From assembly GCF_039614845.1 (NCBI RefSeq), contig NZ_JBDIML010000009.1, positions 40,768-104,767 on the forward strand: a stretch of 64,000 nt of DNA. The letters are read 5' to 3'. The stretch comes from Ornithinibacillus xuwenensis (GTDB lineage Bacteria > Bacillota > Bacilli > Bacillales > Amphibacillaceae). This document shows positions 35,636 to 43,247 of the stretch, piece by piece. The position numbers and the translations under genes were made by a program. Under the pieces are notes generated by a model. It saw only the letters and a list, made by a program, of their open reading frames with translations, made no database searches and was not told where the DNA came from. The first letter of the stretch is position 1; each line of letters opens with the position of its first letter.

Positions 35636-37609
35636 TTATTTTACTAATGCATTTGGATCAACAATTAAACATACTTGACCATTACCAAGAATGGTTGCGC
35701 CACTAATTGCAAACACATTTTTCAAATAATTACCTAGTGTTTTTAATACGACTTCTCTTTGTCCGATAAAGGAATCCACTAGTAAGCCCGTACGTTTATC
35801 ACCTTTTTGAATGATGACCGCTGAATTACTAGCGACATCTTCCTCTGTCACACCATAGACCTTATTCAAGGATACTAATGGTACAATATGACCTCTAAAG
35901 TCCATAACCTTTTGTCCATGAACATATTTAATATCTTTATCTTCCAATGCTACTGTTTCAATAATAGAAGAAAGTGGTACAGCAAATGTTTCATGTTGAA
36001 CCTTCACTAGTAATGTAGAAAGGATAGAAAGCGTCAATGGTAATTGAATAGAGAATTTACTTCCATTACCAGGATTAGAGGTTACAATAATAGAACCACC
36101 TAATGACTCAATTTTGTTTTTAACAACATCCAACCCAACACCACGGCCAGAAATATCCGAAATTTGATCAGCTGTACTGAAACCAGATGCAAATATTAAA
36201 TGATATACTTCTTCATCTGTTAACTGTTTGGAATGATCCTCGCTAATCAATCCGTTTTCAATGGCTTTCTTCTCAACCTTTTCACGGTTAATTCCTGCGC
36301 CATCATCCTCAATGTCAATATAAACATTATTTCCACTATGATAGGCTTGAAGTACGATTTTTCCTTCTTCTTCTTTTCCTGCTTGAATCCGTTTCTCAGG
36401 GGACTCAATCCCATGGTCCAGAGAGTTACGAATTAAATGAACAAGAGGATCACCAATTTCATCGATAACTGTCCGGTCAAGCTCTGTTTCACTTCCTATA
36501 ATTTCCAGGGAAATCTTCTTATGTAAATCCTTTGATAAGTCCCTGACCATACGTGGAAAACGATTAAATACCTGCTCAATTGGAACCATTCGCATCGCTA
36601 ACATTAAGCCCTGCATATCTTCGGTTACACGAGTTAAGTTTTCGACTGTTTCGGTTAATTCCTGGTCCTTGTATTTAAGCGATAAGTCCTCTAATCTACT
36701 ACGATCAATGATAACCTCTTCAAAAAGATTCATTAAACTATCAATTCGCTCAATGTTCACACGAATCGTCTTAGATTGTTTCGGTTTTTCTTGTGTAGTA
36801 GCTTTTGTTTCTTTTGCAGATTCTGTTGTATTTGCTGGTTTTTCCGGTGCTTTTTTCTCAAAAGAGAAATCAGAAACTACAACATTTTGAATCTCAGATA
36901 CTTTTTTAATGGTCTCTTTAATAGAATCCTTTGATTCTTGTGTTAAAAATAGAATAGAAAAGGATTGGTCAAAGCTGCCTTCTTCAATATCTTCAACTTC
37001 TGGAACAGTTTTAATAACTTCTCCTTCACTTTCCAATTTATCAAATACCATATAAGCTCTTGGACCTTTAAGGACACAGTCTTCCGTTAATTCAACCTTA
37101 ATTTGATAAGCATGGAACCCATTGCCCTTAGCTTGGTTGATAACAGTTGCTTGATATTCATCTAGGTCTAGAGATTCTACAGGTGCATTTATGGTTGGAC
37201 TGACTTCTTCAGAGCCTTGTTCCACATAGGTTCCTGCTTCAACTTGCTTTAATTGCGACACAAGTGATGTAACATCCTTTTTCCCATCATTTCCCTCACT
37301 AATGGCACTTACCATTTCTTCTAGTGCTTCAACTGCTGAAAATGTAATGTCAATAACTGCTGTCGATACAGCCAGCTCATTATGGCGTATCTTATCCAAT
37401 ACGTTTTCCATTTGGTGTGTTAAGGAAGCAATATCCTCAAACCCCATCGTTGCGGACATGCCTTTCAGTGTATGGGCTGAGCGGAATATATCCTGAACGA
37501 TATCAATTTCCGTTGGCTGTTTCTCCAGTTTAAGAAGATTATCATTAATTGCTTGAAGATGCTCTCGACTTTCATCGAGGAATACTTCAATATATTGATC
37601 AGTGTTCAT
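35636..37609 (-). CDS. cheA: Chemotaxis histidine kinase CheA
   Basis: A 657-residue kinase. Order: HPt domain with phosphorylated His46 (RSAHTLKGM), a P2-type response-regulator-binding region (about 155-260), P3 dimerisation helix (about 285-345), HATPase domain with HLIRNSLDHGIE (N box), DDGAGI and GRGVGLDVV (G boxes), and a C-terminal CheW-like domain. All catalytic motifs are intact. It phosphorylates CheY in response to the receptors. It follows cheX by 20 bases in the same riboswitch-led operon. Confidence 0.97.
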   Translation of the reverse strand: MNTDQYIEVFLDESREHLQAINDNLLKLEKQPTEIDIVQDIFRSAHTLKGMSATMGFEDIASLTHQMENVLDKIRHNELAVSTAVIDITFSAVEALEEMVSAISEGNDGKKDVTSLVSQLKQVEAGTYVEQGSEEVSPTINAPVESLDLDEYQATVINQAKGNGFHAYQIKVELTEDCVLKGPRAYMVFDKLESEGEVIKTVPEVEDIEEGSFDQSFSILFLTQESKDSIKETIKKVSEIQNVVVSDFSFEKKAPEKPANTTESAKETKATTQEKPKQSKTIRVNIERIDSLMNLFEEVIIDRSRLEDLSLKYKDQELTETVENLTRVTEDMQGLMLAMRMVPIEQVFNRFPRMVRDLSKDLHKKISLEIIGSETELDRTVIDEIGDPLVHLIRNSLDHGIESPEKRIQAGKEEEGKIVLQAYHSGNNVYIDIEDDGAGINREKVEKKAIENGLISEDHSKQLTDEEVYHLIFASGFSTADQISDISGRGVGLDVVKNKIESLGGSIIVTSNPGNGSKFSIQLPLTLSILSTLLVKVQHETFAVPLSSIIETVALEDKDIKYVHGQKVMDFRGHIVPLVSLNKVYGVTEEDVASNSAVIIQKGDKRTGLLVDSFIGQREVVLKTLGNYLKNVFAISGATILGNGQVCLIVDPNALVK

Positions 37610-37629
37610 GTTGCACGTCCTCCTAGGAT

Positions 37630-38091
37630 TTAATCTACTAATAGATATAGGTTTAGCTCGCCGATTGCGTTAAAATTAACAGTTAATCGAATCGCTTTTT
37701 CATACCCTAATAATGTAGTACTTCCTTCTACAATAGTTGGAGCAGTAATATCTGTTGTAATGCCACTTTCAACAATGTTTGTGGAAAGACCACCAGCAAT
37801 CATATTACCTAGCTCTCCACTAAATGAAACAAGCATTTCGTCTTGTAATGGCATTCCAAACATCGCTTCACCGATAGCACCAAATACGGATGAATCTCCT
37901 GATAGCACTAAATTCCCTTTGATATCTCCAGTAATACCGATTAGCACACCAAACTGAATCTTTAATGATTCTCCTGAAAGCTGCGGTTTACTCATTTCAT
38001 ACTGAATTGGTATGACATTCTTGATGGAAGCCATCGTTCCATTTAATAAAATTGTTATTGCTTTACTCTTTTCTTGCTTTTTTCCCTCCAA
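37630..38091 (-). CDS. cheX: CheX/CheC-family CheY-P phosphatase
   Basis: A 153-residue protein of the CheC/CheX/FliY phosphatase family. The single phosphatase motif is in FSGELGNMIAGGLST near residues 90-104, with the E-x-x-N pair that positions the attacking water. One motif rather than two fits CheX. It should dephosphorylate CheY-P. The start is TTG, nine bases after AAGGGG. It is the first gene of the operon and lies directly behind the c-di-GMP riboswitch and terminator. CheX versus a one-motif CheC is not fully decided. Confidence 0.85.
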   Translation of the reverse strand: MEGKKQEKSKAITILLNGTMASIKNVIPIQYEMSKPQLSGESLKIQFGVLIGITGDIKGNLVLSGDSSVFGAIGEAMFGMPLQDEMLVSFSGELGNMIAGGLSTNIVESGITTDITAPTIVEGSTTLLGYEKAIRLTVNFNAIGELNLYLLVD

Positions 38092-38120
38092 CTATGTTGA
38101 CCCCTTTATCATGTAGTTTT

Positions 38121-38152
38121 AAAAAAAGCTATTCCAAACAAAGAAATAGCCA
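38121..38152 (-). terminator. Riboswitch expression-platform terminator
   Basis: GCTATTCC (38128-38135) pairs, allowing one G-U, with GAAATAGC (38143-38150); seven T residues follow on the minus strand. It lies between the c-di-GMP aptamer and cheX. Confidence 0.82.
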
Positions 38153-38173
38153 AGAAATAAAATATAAATCTAC

Positions 38174-38252
38174 TTGGTAACCAGGCGATCCTAGTCAAAA
38201 GACCTTAGACCCTAGGTTTTGCGTCCTATTCTTTCAAATAGTTTGCCTTTTA
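38174..38252 (-). promoter_or_regulatory. c-di-GMP-I (GEMM) riboswitch aptamer before the che operon
   Basis: On the minus strand the c-di-GMP-I core reads GGCAAAC, a CTATTTGAAAGAATAG hairpin with GAAA tetraloop, GGACGCAAAACC, a variable hairpin, and GCCTGGTTACC at the 3' side. It is the same design as the aptamer at 18183-18264, with compensating changes in the stems. The GCAAAC and GACGCAAA elements and the tetraloop are the conserved contacts. It stands in the leader of cheX-cheA-cheW-cheY-MCP and is followed by a terminator. Confidence 0.9.
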
Positions 38253-38296
38253 GGTAGTAAAATATTCTTATTTGAATAGTACAAATTGACTATTAA

Positions 38297-38325
38297 ATCA
38301 TAGTACAGTAAACGCTAAAAATCAA
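38297..38325 (-). promoter_or_regulatory. Promoter of the riboswitch-led che operon
   Basis: On the minus strand TTGATT (38320-38325), 17 bases and TATGAT (38297-38302) form a sigma-A promoter about 45 bases before the aptamer. I see no sigma-D signature here. Confidence 0.65.
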
Positions 38326-38442
38326 TAAAATTTTCAAAAAAGTATTATGGAATTTAAAGGTACAAATGACCATGACTTCAGTCTTCGGTATGATGAATTT
38401 TGAAACTCAAACGAAAGATAAAATTATTGAAGTTGTCATAAT

Positions 38443-39258
38443 TCACAACGAAACTGTAGGCATTTTACTATTTCTTGCTAGAATTCTTGCTCCCTTGTCA
38501 TTTGATACAAAAATAACAGGGACATTTTTCTCTAACAGCTTTAAACAAGATGCGATTATCTTCTCGTCTGGTCCCCCATTGAGATGATGTCTGTTTAAAT
38601 ATTCTTTGGATGGAACCTCTAAAAATTCACATCGGCCTGCTTCTTGATAGAGCTCTAATACATCAAAACCAATTTGTGCAGACTTTCTAGTACCTGGATC
38701 ATCATTGCTTTTTAGCCCATCTAGCTCTCGCATAACTTGCTTACTAATGTATAGCTTCATATTACTATCACGATAGGCTGCGATAAGCATCAGCTGTTCG
38801 TGCATCAAAATATTCGTGTCAGGTGCGATTGCGATTCCTTTTTGGATTGCTTCCTCTAAACGTCGGTACTTCATAACCGCTAGCTTTTGAAGTGATTGCT
38901 TCGCAAGAACATCCTCCATCTTACCAGCTGTTCTATTAGCATGAATAGCAGCTAATATTGTAAGTCCAATCCAAGCGATTAACATCGTTTCATTATCAAA
39001 CCCGATTGAAATGAAATATAGTATAAATTGTAAAAGAATAATGACAAAACCTAATACGACCTTACGAGCGTAAATATGTCCTAGTCCAGGAACAAGAACA
39101 GACAAGAATCCTGCCTTTCCCTGTTCAATTGAGGAAGATTGTTTTACTCGATAAAAATTTGCAAATAAGATAACGCTAAGGATATAGATAATAATTTGAT
39201 AGATATCCTGAATATCTAACCACTTGGTTATCATTCCAACCACAATTGCAAGTAGCAT
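38443..39258 (-). CDS. Membrane-anchored PIN-domain protein
   Basis: A 271-residue protein. Three or four membrane helices at residues 1-125 include an LVPGLGHIYARKVVLGF turn. A cytoplasmic PIN nuclease-like domain occupies about 145-271. All four acidic residues of the PIN active site are visible: Asp in APDTNILMH, Glu in VMRELDGL, Asp in GGPDEKIIASC and Asp in FVSNDKGARILAR. It could cut RNA near the membrane. There is no antitoxin gene beside it, so a toxin-antitoxin pair is unlikely. The start follows AAAGGAGAG. It is 20 bases after the gene at 39279, one operon. Confidence 0.82.
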   Translation of the reverse strand: MLLAIVVGMITKWLDIQDIYQIIIYILSVILFANFYRVKQSSSIEQGKAGFLSVLVPGLGHIYARKVVLGFVIILLQFILYFISIGFDNETMLIAWIGLTILAAIHANRTAGKMEDVLAKQSLQKLAVMKYRRLEEAIQKGIAIAPDTNILMHEQLMLIAAYRDSNMKLYISKQVMRELDGLKSNDDPGTRKSAQIGFDVLELYQEAGRCEFLEVPSKEYLNRHHLNGGPDEKIIASCLKLLEKNVPVIFVSNDKGARILARNSKMPTVSL

Positions 39259-39278
39259 TCTAGCTTCTCTCCTTTATG

Positions 39279-39629
39279 TTAAAAATGATTCTGGTCTCCT
39301 GTATCATGATGATGGTCGTTTACAATCCCTAATCCTCTATCCATTCCGAAGTGTGTTTCATCAACAAAAGCATCCATGCCTGGATTTTTATAAGGATCGT
39401 TTCGATCAGAATCATAGCCTGAATCATAACTGGAGTAGCTAGAAATATGGGTAGGACGCCTAGACATAATCATTGCGTCTAAAGTCTTATTTGTCCACTC
39501 ATCCTTCGTTGTAGGGAATATGGACTTATACTCAATTTGTTTACCAGAGCTCTTTCCTCTTAGCTCAATTAAAAAAGTACCGAGGATTCCCCCTACTAAT
39601 GACCCAATGATGATTAATCCTGTGTTCAT
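39279..39629 (-). CDS. Small membrane-anchored protein of unknown function
   Basis: A 116-residue protein. One N-terminal glycine-rich membrane helix (GLIIIGSLVGGILGTFLIEL) precedes a polar, Ser/Tyr/Asp-rich tail with HHHD near the end, likely disordered. I do not recognise the family. The start follows GGAGGGGG. It is translated in one operon with the PIN-domain membrane protein, so both may act at the membrane together; this is inference. Confidence 0.7.
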   Translation of the reverse strand: MNTGLIIIGSLVGGILGTFLIELRGKSSGKQIEYKSIFPTTKDEWTNKTLDAMIMSRRPTHISSYSSYDSGYDSDRNDPYKNPGMDAFVDETHFGMDRGLGIVNDHHHDTGDQNHF

Positions 39630-39787
39630 CTAAAGCCCCCTCCCTCAGTTGTCTATAGGATCGTTATATTCCCTATATCGACACATTCAGACAAATTATT
39701 AATACAAATCAGTTATTTTATAGCGGAAAACGAAGAGTTTTTTCAAAAATTTGCTTGTAAGGAATTCTAGGCATTATGCACCACATA

Positions 39788-39820
39788 AAAAAATCCACCT
39801 TAATGAAAAGGTGGATTTCC
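39788..39820 (-). terminator. Terminator after the 39830-40267 gene
   Basis: AAATCCACCT (39791-39800) pairs with AGGTGGATTT (39809-39818); the minus strand continues with a T-run. Confidence 0.88.
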
Positions 39821-39829
39821 AAACATTTA

Positions 39830-40267
39830 CTATTTTCTTTTTCGAAAAAATACCGTTGCCGCTGCAACAGCACTAGCCGCACCTATATATTTCAAGCCTA
39901 GCAAAGACTTCTGTTTCCAATAACTTCGAATCGATTCCATACTCCTGATAAGATCTGCAACCTCTTCATAAAGAAATCGCTTTTCCATTGGTGTAAGGCT
40001 TTTATTTCGCAAGCTTTCCTGCAATTCCGATATAGCAACACGATTTAATTGCTTATCTTTTTCCGAAAGCTTTGTACTTATTTCATTTATTGCATCCAGA
40101 TAATGAAGTATTTGTCCTGCCAATTTAATGGAATCCGAACGTTTGATTAAAATGCTAATGTAATCTTCTAATTCTAAATCCCTTAATTCCCCTAATTGGT
40201 GAACCACTTCAACAATTTCCTCTTGAAAACCATCTAAGCTTATTTCTCGCGTATCCATTCGCCCCAT
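39830..40267 (-). CDS. Helical protein with C-terminal membrane anchor, unknown
   Basis: About 145 residues, mostly helical and charged, ending in a short hydrophobic segment (YIGAASAVAAATVFF) and RKRK, the layout of a tail-anchored protein with positive end inside. No family recognised. Several in-frame starts lie close together (40276, 40273, 40267, 40258); AGGGTG at good distance favours 40267. It is a single gene with its own terminator. Confidence 0.65.
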   Translation of the reverse strand: MGRMDTREISLDGFQEEIVEVVHQLGELRDLELEDYISILIKRSDSIKLAGQILHYLDAINEISTKLSEKDKQLNRVAISELQESLRNKSLTPMEKRFLYEEVADLIRSMESIRSYWKQKSLLGLKYIGAASAVAAATVFFRKRK

Positions 40268-40359
40268 TACCATCACCCTATGTCACCATGAATTATGTCA
40301 AAATCTAACATTAATCATACAACATATCAACGAAAATTGGGACTATTTTTTCATTACAT

Positions 40360-41187
40360 TTATGTTTCAAATAATTCACCATTTAAAGCTTGAATATATC
40401 TTGTTGCAGATCTCTCCACTGCAGCAATTCCATCCTCTTTCACGACCCGATAAAAGGCGTTGTAAATTCGATCAATTTTCATCTGTTTTACACGTGTTGA
40501 AATATCTGCTACTTTTGCAGCAGGTAAGGGAATTAGATTCGGATAACTATACATAAAACTTACCCAGTCCTGATCTTGGACTACTTGAATAATATCTCCT
40601 GAAAGTAGGATACCCTTTTCATCGTTTCCTTCCTTCCATTCTAATACTGCACCACCCTTATAATGTCCACCAAGACGATGCAAGATTATTCCTTTATCAA
40701 GCTCTAGTGTTTCGCCAGACCAAAACACGATTCGATCACTAGGTCTTGTGACCCATTCCTGATCATCCTCATGGATGTAAATGAGCGCATTAAATGCCTC
40801 TGCCCATTCGACCTGCGTGGTGTAGTAATGAGGATGAGATAATGCAATTGCATCAATACCTCCTAGTTCCTCAATAGCTTGAATGGTTTCTTCATCTAAA
40901 TATGTTAAACAATCCCAAAGTATGTTAAAGCCACCATTTTGAACCAAATAGGCTGTTTGTCCAATCCCAAAGCTTGGCCTCGTATGAATACTATATAGAC
41001 CTTTTTCATCCATAATAATTTCGTTTTGATAGTTATGGTTTTGAACCATTTCCTCTAACGTAATCCAGGATTGACCGCTTGGATGGACGTATTGCCTTTC
41101 TTCTGTGCATATTACACATTTCTCAGGTTCTTTCGGTGAGCCATTGTACTGAATGCCACAGGTTTTACATATATAATGCTTCATCAT
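40360..41187 (-). CDS. Metallo-beta-lactamase-fold protein with N-terminal zinc ribbon
   Basis: A 275-residue protein. A rubredoxin-like knuckle with CxxC pairs (ICKTCGIQY and EKCVICTEE) occupies residues 6-30. An MBL-fold domain follows (about 50-230). The metal motif, normally HxHxDH, reads ALSHPHYYTTQ, keeping two His but lacking the Asp-His. GGHYKGGAVLEW and LSGDIIQVV supply the later His and Asp. The active site is therefore altered; either one metal is bound or the function differs from a standard hydrolase. It is known as a family with this ribbon-MBL arrangement, role unclear. It stands alone. Confidence 0.75.
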   Translation of the reverse strand: MMKHYICKTCGIQYNGSPKEPEKCVICTEERQYVHPSGQSWITLEEMVQNHNYQNEIIMDEKGLYSIHTRPSFGIGQTAYLVQNGGFNILWDCLTYLDEETIQAIEELGGIDAIALSHPHYYTTQVEWAEAFNALIYIHEDDQEWVTRPSDRIVFWSGETLELDKGIILHRLGGHYKGGAVLEWKEGNDEKGILLSGDIIQVVQDQDWVSFMYSYPNLIPLPAAKVADISTRVKQMKIDRIYNAFYRVVKEDGIAAVERSATRYIQALNGELFET

Positions 41188-41339
41188 TTCATGTCCCCCA
41201 TTTACATCTATTAATGGAAATATATGTGATTGGAGTTAGTACTATGATTTTGTTTTGTGGGTTGCTATTGTATAGGAATACTTCTGGAGAAAAAAGAGGC
41301 TTTACTAATAGTTCTATTTACCTAAAATTGGATTAAAAT

Positions 41340-41630
41340 GAGGATGGGACAAAACTAAAAGGTAATTCTAAAAAGCCGAACGAAAACTAAACCAGATCCG
41401 GAATTATACATAGACTCCTGCGGGAGGAAAGGCATCGGTGAGACCCCACAGTGCGTCAGCGCGAGGAGGCTCACCAGCCGCCCGCGGCAAGGTAGACACT
41501 GTGAGGTTGCTCACGAACAGTTGTCGCCCCTGTACTGGAAGTGAAAGCGAAGTATATTTCCGGTTCGGAATATATGCACAAGCCATAATCGTTCGTTTTT
41601 TCCTTGCTAAAATACTTTTGTCCCAGCCTC
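41340..41630. repeat. Inverted-repeat-bounded intergenic element (Bacillaceae repeat, MITE-like)
   Basis: The ends GAGGATGGGACAAAA (41340-41354) and TTTTGTCCCAGCCTC (41616-41630) are inverted repeats with one mismatch. Inside, a second pair (CGAACGAAAA near 41379 and CGTTCGTTTTT near 41590) continues the symmetry. The GC-rich core contains GACTCCTGCGGGAGG, GAGACCCCACAG and GAGGAGGCTCACC, a sequence I know as widely scattered between genes in Bacillus-type genomes. No protein is encoded. It lies after mtlD; the whole can fold into a long stem and may end transcription from both sides. Confidence 0.75.
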
Positions 41631-41643
41631 TTTATCAACCTTA

Positions 41644-42795
41644 TTATTTATGCAGGATATCCAATTCGCGTAAAATAACCGGAACTAGTGGATTGCTAGA
41701 ATCCAAGTTAGATACTTTTTCTAACACACGCTCATACCCATGTAGTGAAATCATATCCTGTAATTCGATTGCTTCCATATCTTCCGTATTTTGATAGTGT
41801 AATGCTGCTGCTATTACTTTTGCGAGATTTGTAGGAGGATTACCCGTTATTTCCATAGATAGCTTAGCTGGCCTAATTAATCGATCATTTGGTCCTAGCT
41901 TACGAATTGGACCTCTACCTACTCGCAACACATCGTCAGAGATATAAGGATTCTGGAAACGATTGATAATCTTTTGCTTATATGCATCATGTTCACTTCG
42001 GTCAAAGTGATAGGTTTGAATAATCGCTTCACCAGATTCATCTAATACACCAGTAAGAATCTCCTGAATAGAATTATCCTTCATTGCTTCATTAATCGTC
42101 TTGTATCCCATAAGTTGGCCAAGATAAGCAGGCACTGCATGACCAGTGTTTACGGTAAAAAGCTTCCGCTCAATATAAGGCAATAAATGATTAACATATG
42201 TAATTCCTTCAATAGACGGTATGTCACCCTTCATGGATGACTTCTCTACGACCCATTCAAAATAGGGCTCGACCATGACCTCTAATCGATCACGATTAGT
42301 TTGATTTGGTACGATACGGTCGACAGCTGCATTTGGAAACCCAAATAGGTTATCAGCTATTTCGCTTTCTTCCTGTGAAAAATACGCATATACCTTTTCT
42401 TTTAGGAGGTCACTTCCGCCTACCATGTTCTCACACGCGATGAGGTTTAACGGCTTTGGATTAGCTTCCATGCGCTTTCGTAATCCTTTGGCAACTAGCT
42501 CTGAAATAATCGCTAGCACATTAGGTCCGACTGCTGTGGTGACAATGTCCGCTTCTGTGATAGCTTGGATAACTTTATCCGAATCTCGTAAACTATTAAT
42601 ACCAGAAACATCTCGAACCGTTACGATTTCCTCGGTTTCATCTGCTAGCTTAACCTGATACTGCTGTTTGTCATTAATAGCATCAATAACAGATTCATTC
42701 ACATCTACAAATATCGTATGATAACCAGATTGATATAATAAGGAACCAATGAATCCTCTGCCAATATTTCCTGCACCAAAATGCACTGCTAACAT
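41644..42795 (-). CDS. mtlD: Mannitol-1-phosphate 5-dehydrogenase
   Basis: A 383-residue cytoplasmic NAD enzyme that oxidises mannitol 1-phosphate to fructose 6-phosphate. The N-terminal Rossmann motif is HFGAGNIGRGF. The substrate-side motif RKLFTVNTGHAVPAYLG carries the conserved Lys, Asn and His of long-chain mannitol dehydrogenases. It follows mtlF with no gap, so the four mtl genes form one operon. Confidence 0.96.
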   Translation of the reverse strand: MLAVHFGAGNIGRGFIGSLLYQSGYHTIFVDVNESVIDAINDKQQYQVKLADETEEIVTVRDVSGINSLRDSDKVIQAITEADIVTTAVGPNVLAIISELVAKGLRKRMEANPKPLNLIACENMVGGSDLLKEKVYAYFSQEESEIADNLFGFPNAAVDRIVPNQTNRDRLEVMVEPYFEWVVEKSSMKGDIPSIEGITYVNHLLPYIERKLFTVNTGHAVPAYLGQLMGYKTINEAMKDNSIQEILTGVLDESGEAIIQTYHFDRSEHDAYKQKIINRFQNPYISDDVLRVGRGPIRKLGPNDRLIRPAKLSMEITGNPPTNLAKVIAAALHYQNTEDMEAIELQDMISLHGYERVLEKVSNLDSSNPLVPVILRELDILHK

Positions 42796-43233
42796 TTAGT
42801 TCACCTCATCAAAAAGACTTATAATTTCCTCTGTTGAAATTGCTTCTAGGATCTTTTCGATATTTGCTTCTTCGGAAAGTACAATCGCTATTTTCGATAA
42901 TATTTCTAAGTGTTCATCTCCTTTTCCAGCAATACCGATGAGAACCTTCGCCACATTACCTGAACCAAAATCAACGCCCTCTGGTATCGTTACAACAGAG
43001 ATCCCTGTTTCCACGATTTCATTTTTTCCACTTTCTGTACCGTGAGGAATGGAAACATGGTTCCCCATGTATGTAGAGGATAGCTCTTCTCGCTCTAGCA
43101 TTTTTTCCACATATTCCTGCTTCACATAACCATTCTCCACAAGAATTTTTCCGGTATAGCGAATTGCCTCTTCTTTATCTACAAATTTCTGATTCAAATG
43201 AATATTTTCCTTTGTTAACACTGCTTTAGTCAC
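42796..43233 (-). CDS. mtlF: PTS mannitol-specific EIIA component
   Basis: A 145-residue phosphotransfer protein that passes phosphate from HPr to the EIIB domain of MtlA. The phosphorylated His64 is in NHVSIPHGTE, and GVDFGSGNVAKVLIGIAGKGDEHLEIL follows, as in EIIA-Mtl. It lies between mtlR and mtlD. Confidence 0.95.
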   Translation of the reverse strand: MTKAVLTKENIHLNQKFVDKEEAIRYTGKILVENGYVKQEYVEKMLEREELSSTYMGNHVSIPHGTESGKNEIVETGISVVTIPEGVDFGSGNVAKVLIGIAGKGDEHLEILSKIAIVLSEEANIEKILEAISTEEIISLFDEVN

Positions 43234-43247
43234 CCATGATGCACTCC

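Noticed and set aside
38443..39629. Toxin-antitoxin pair with the PIN protein as toxin
   Set aside because: The PIN protein is large and membrane-bound, and its partner is a membrane-anchored disordered protein, not a DNA-binding antitoxin.
41404..41794. Open frames across the inverted-repeat element (60 and 118 codons)
   Set aside because: They arise from the GC-rich repeat and from the antisense of mtlD; no ribosome sites.
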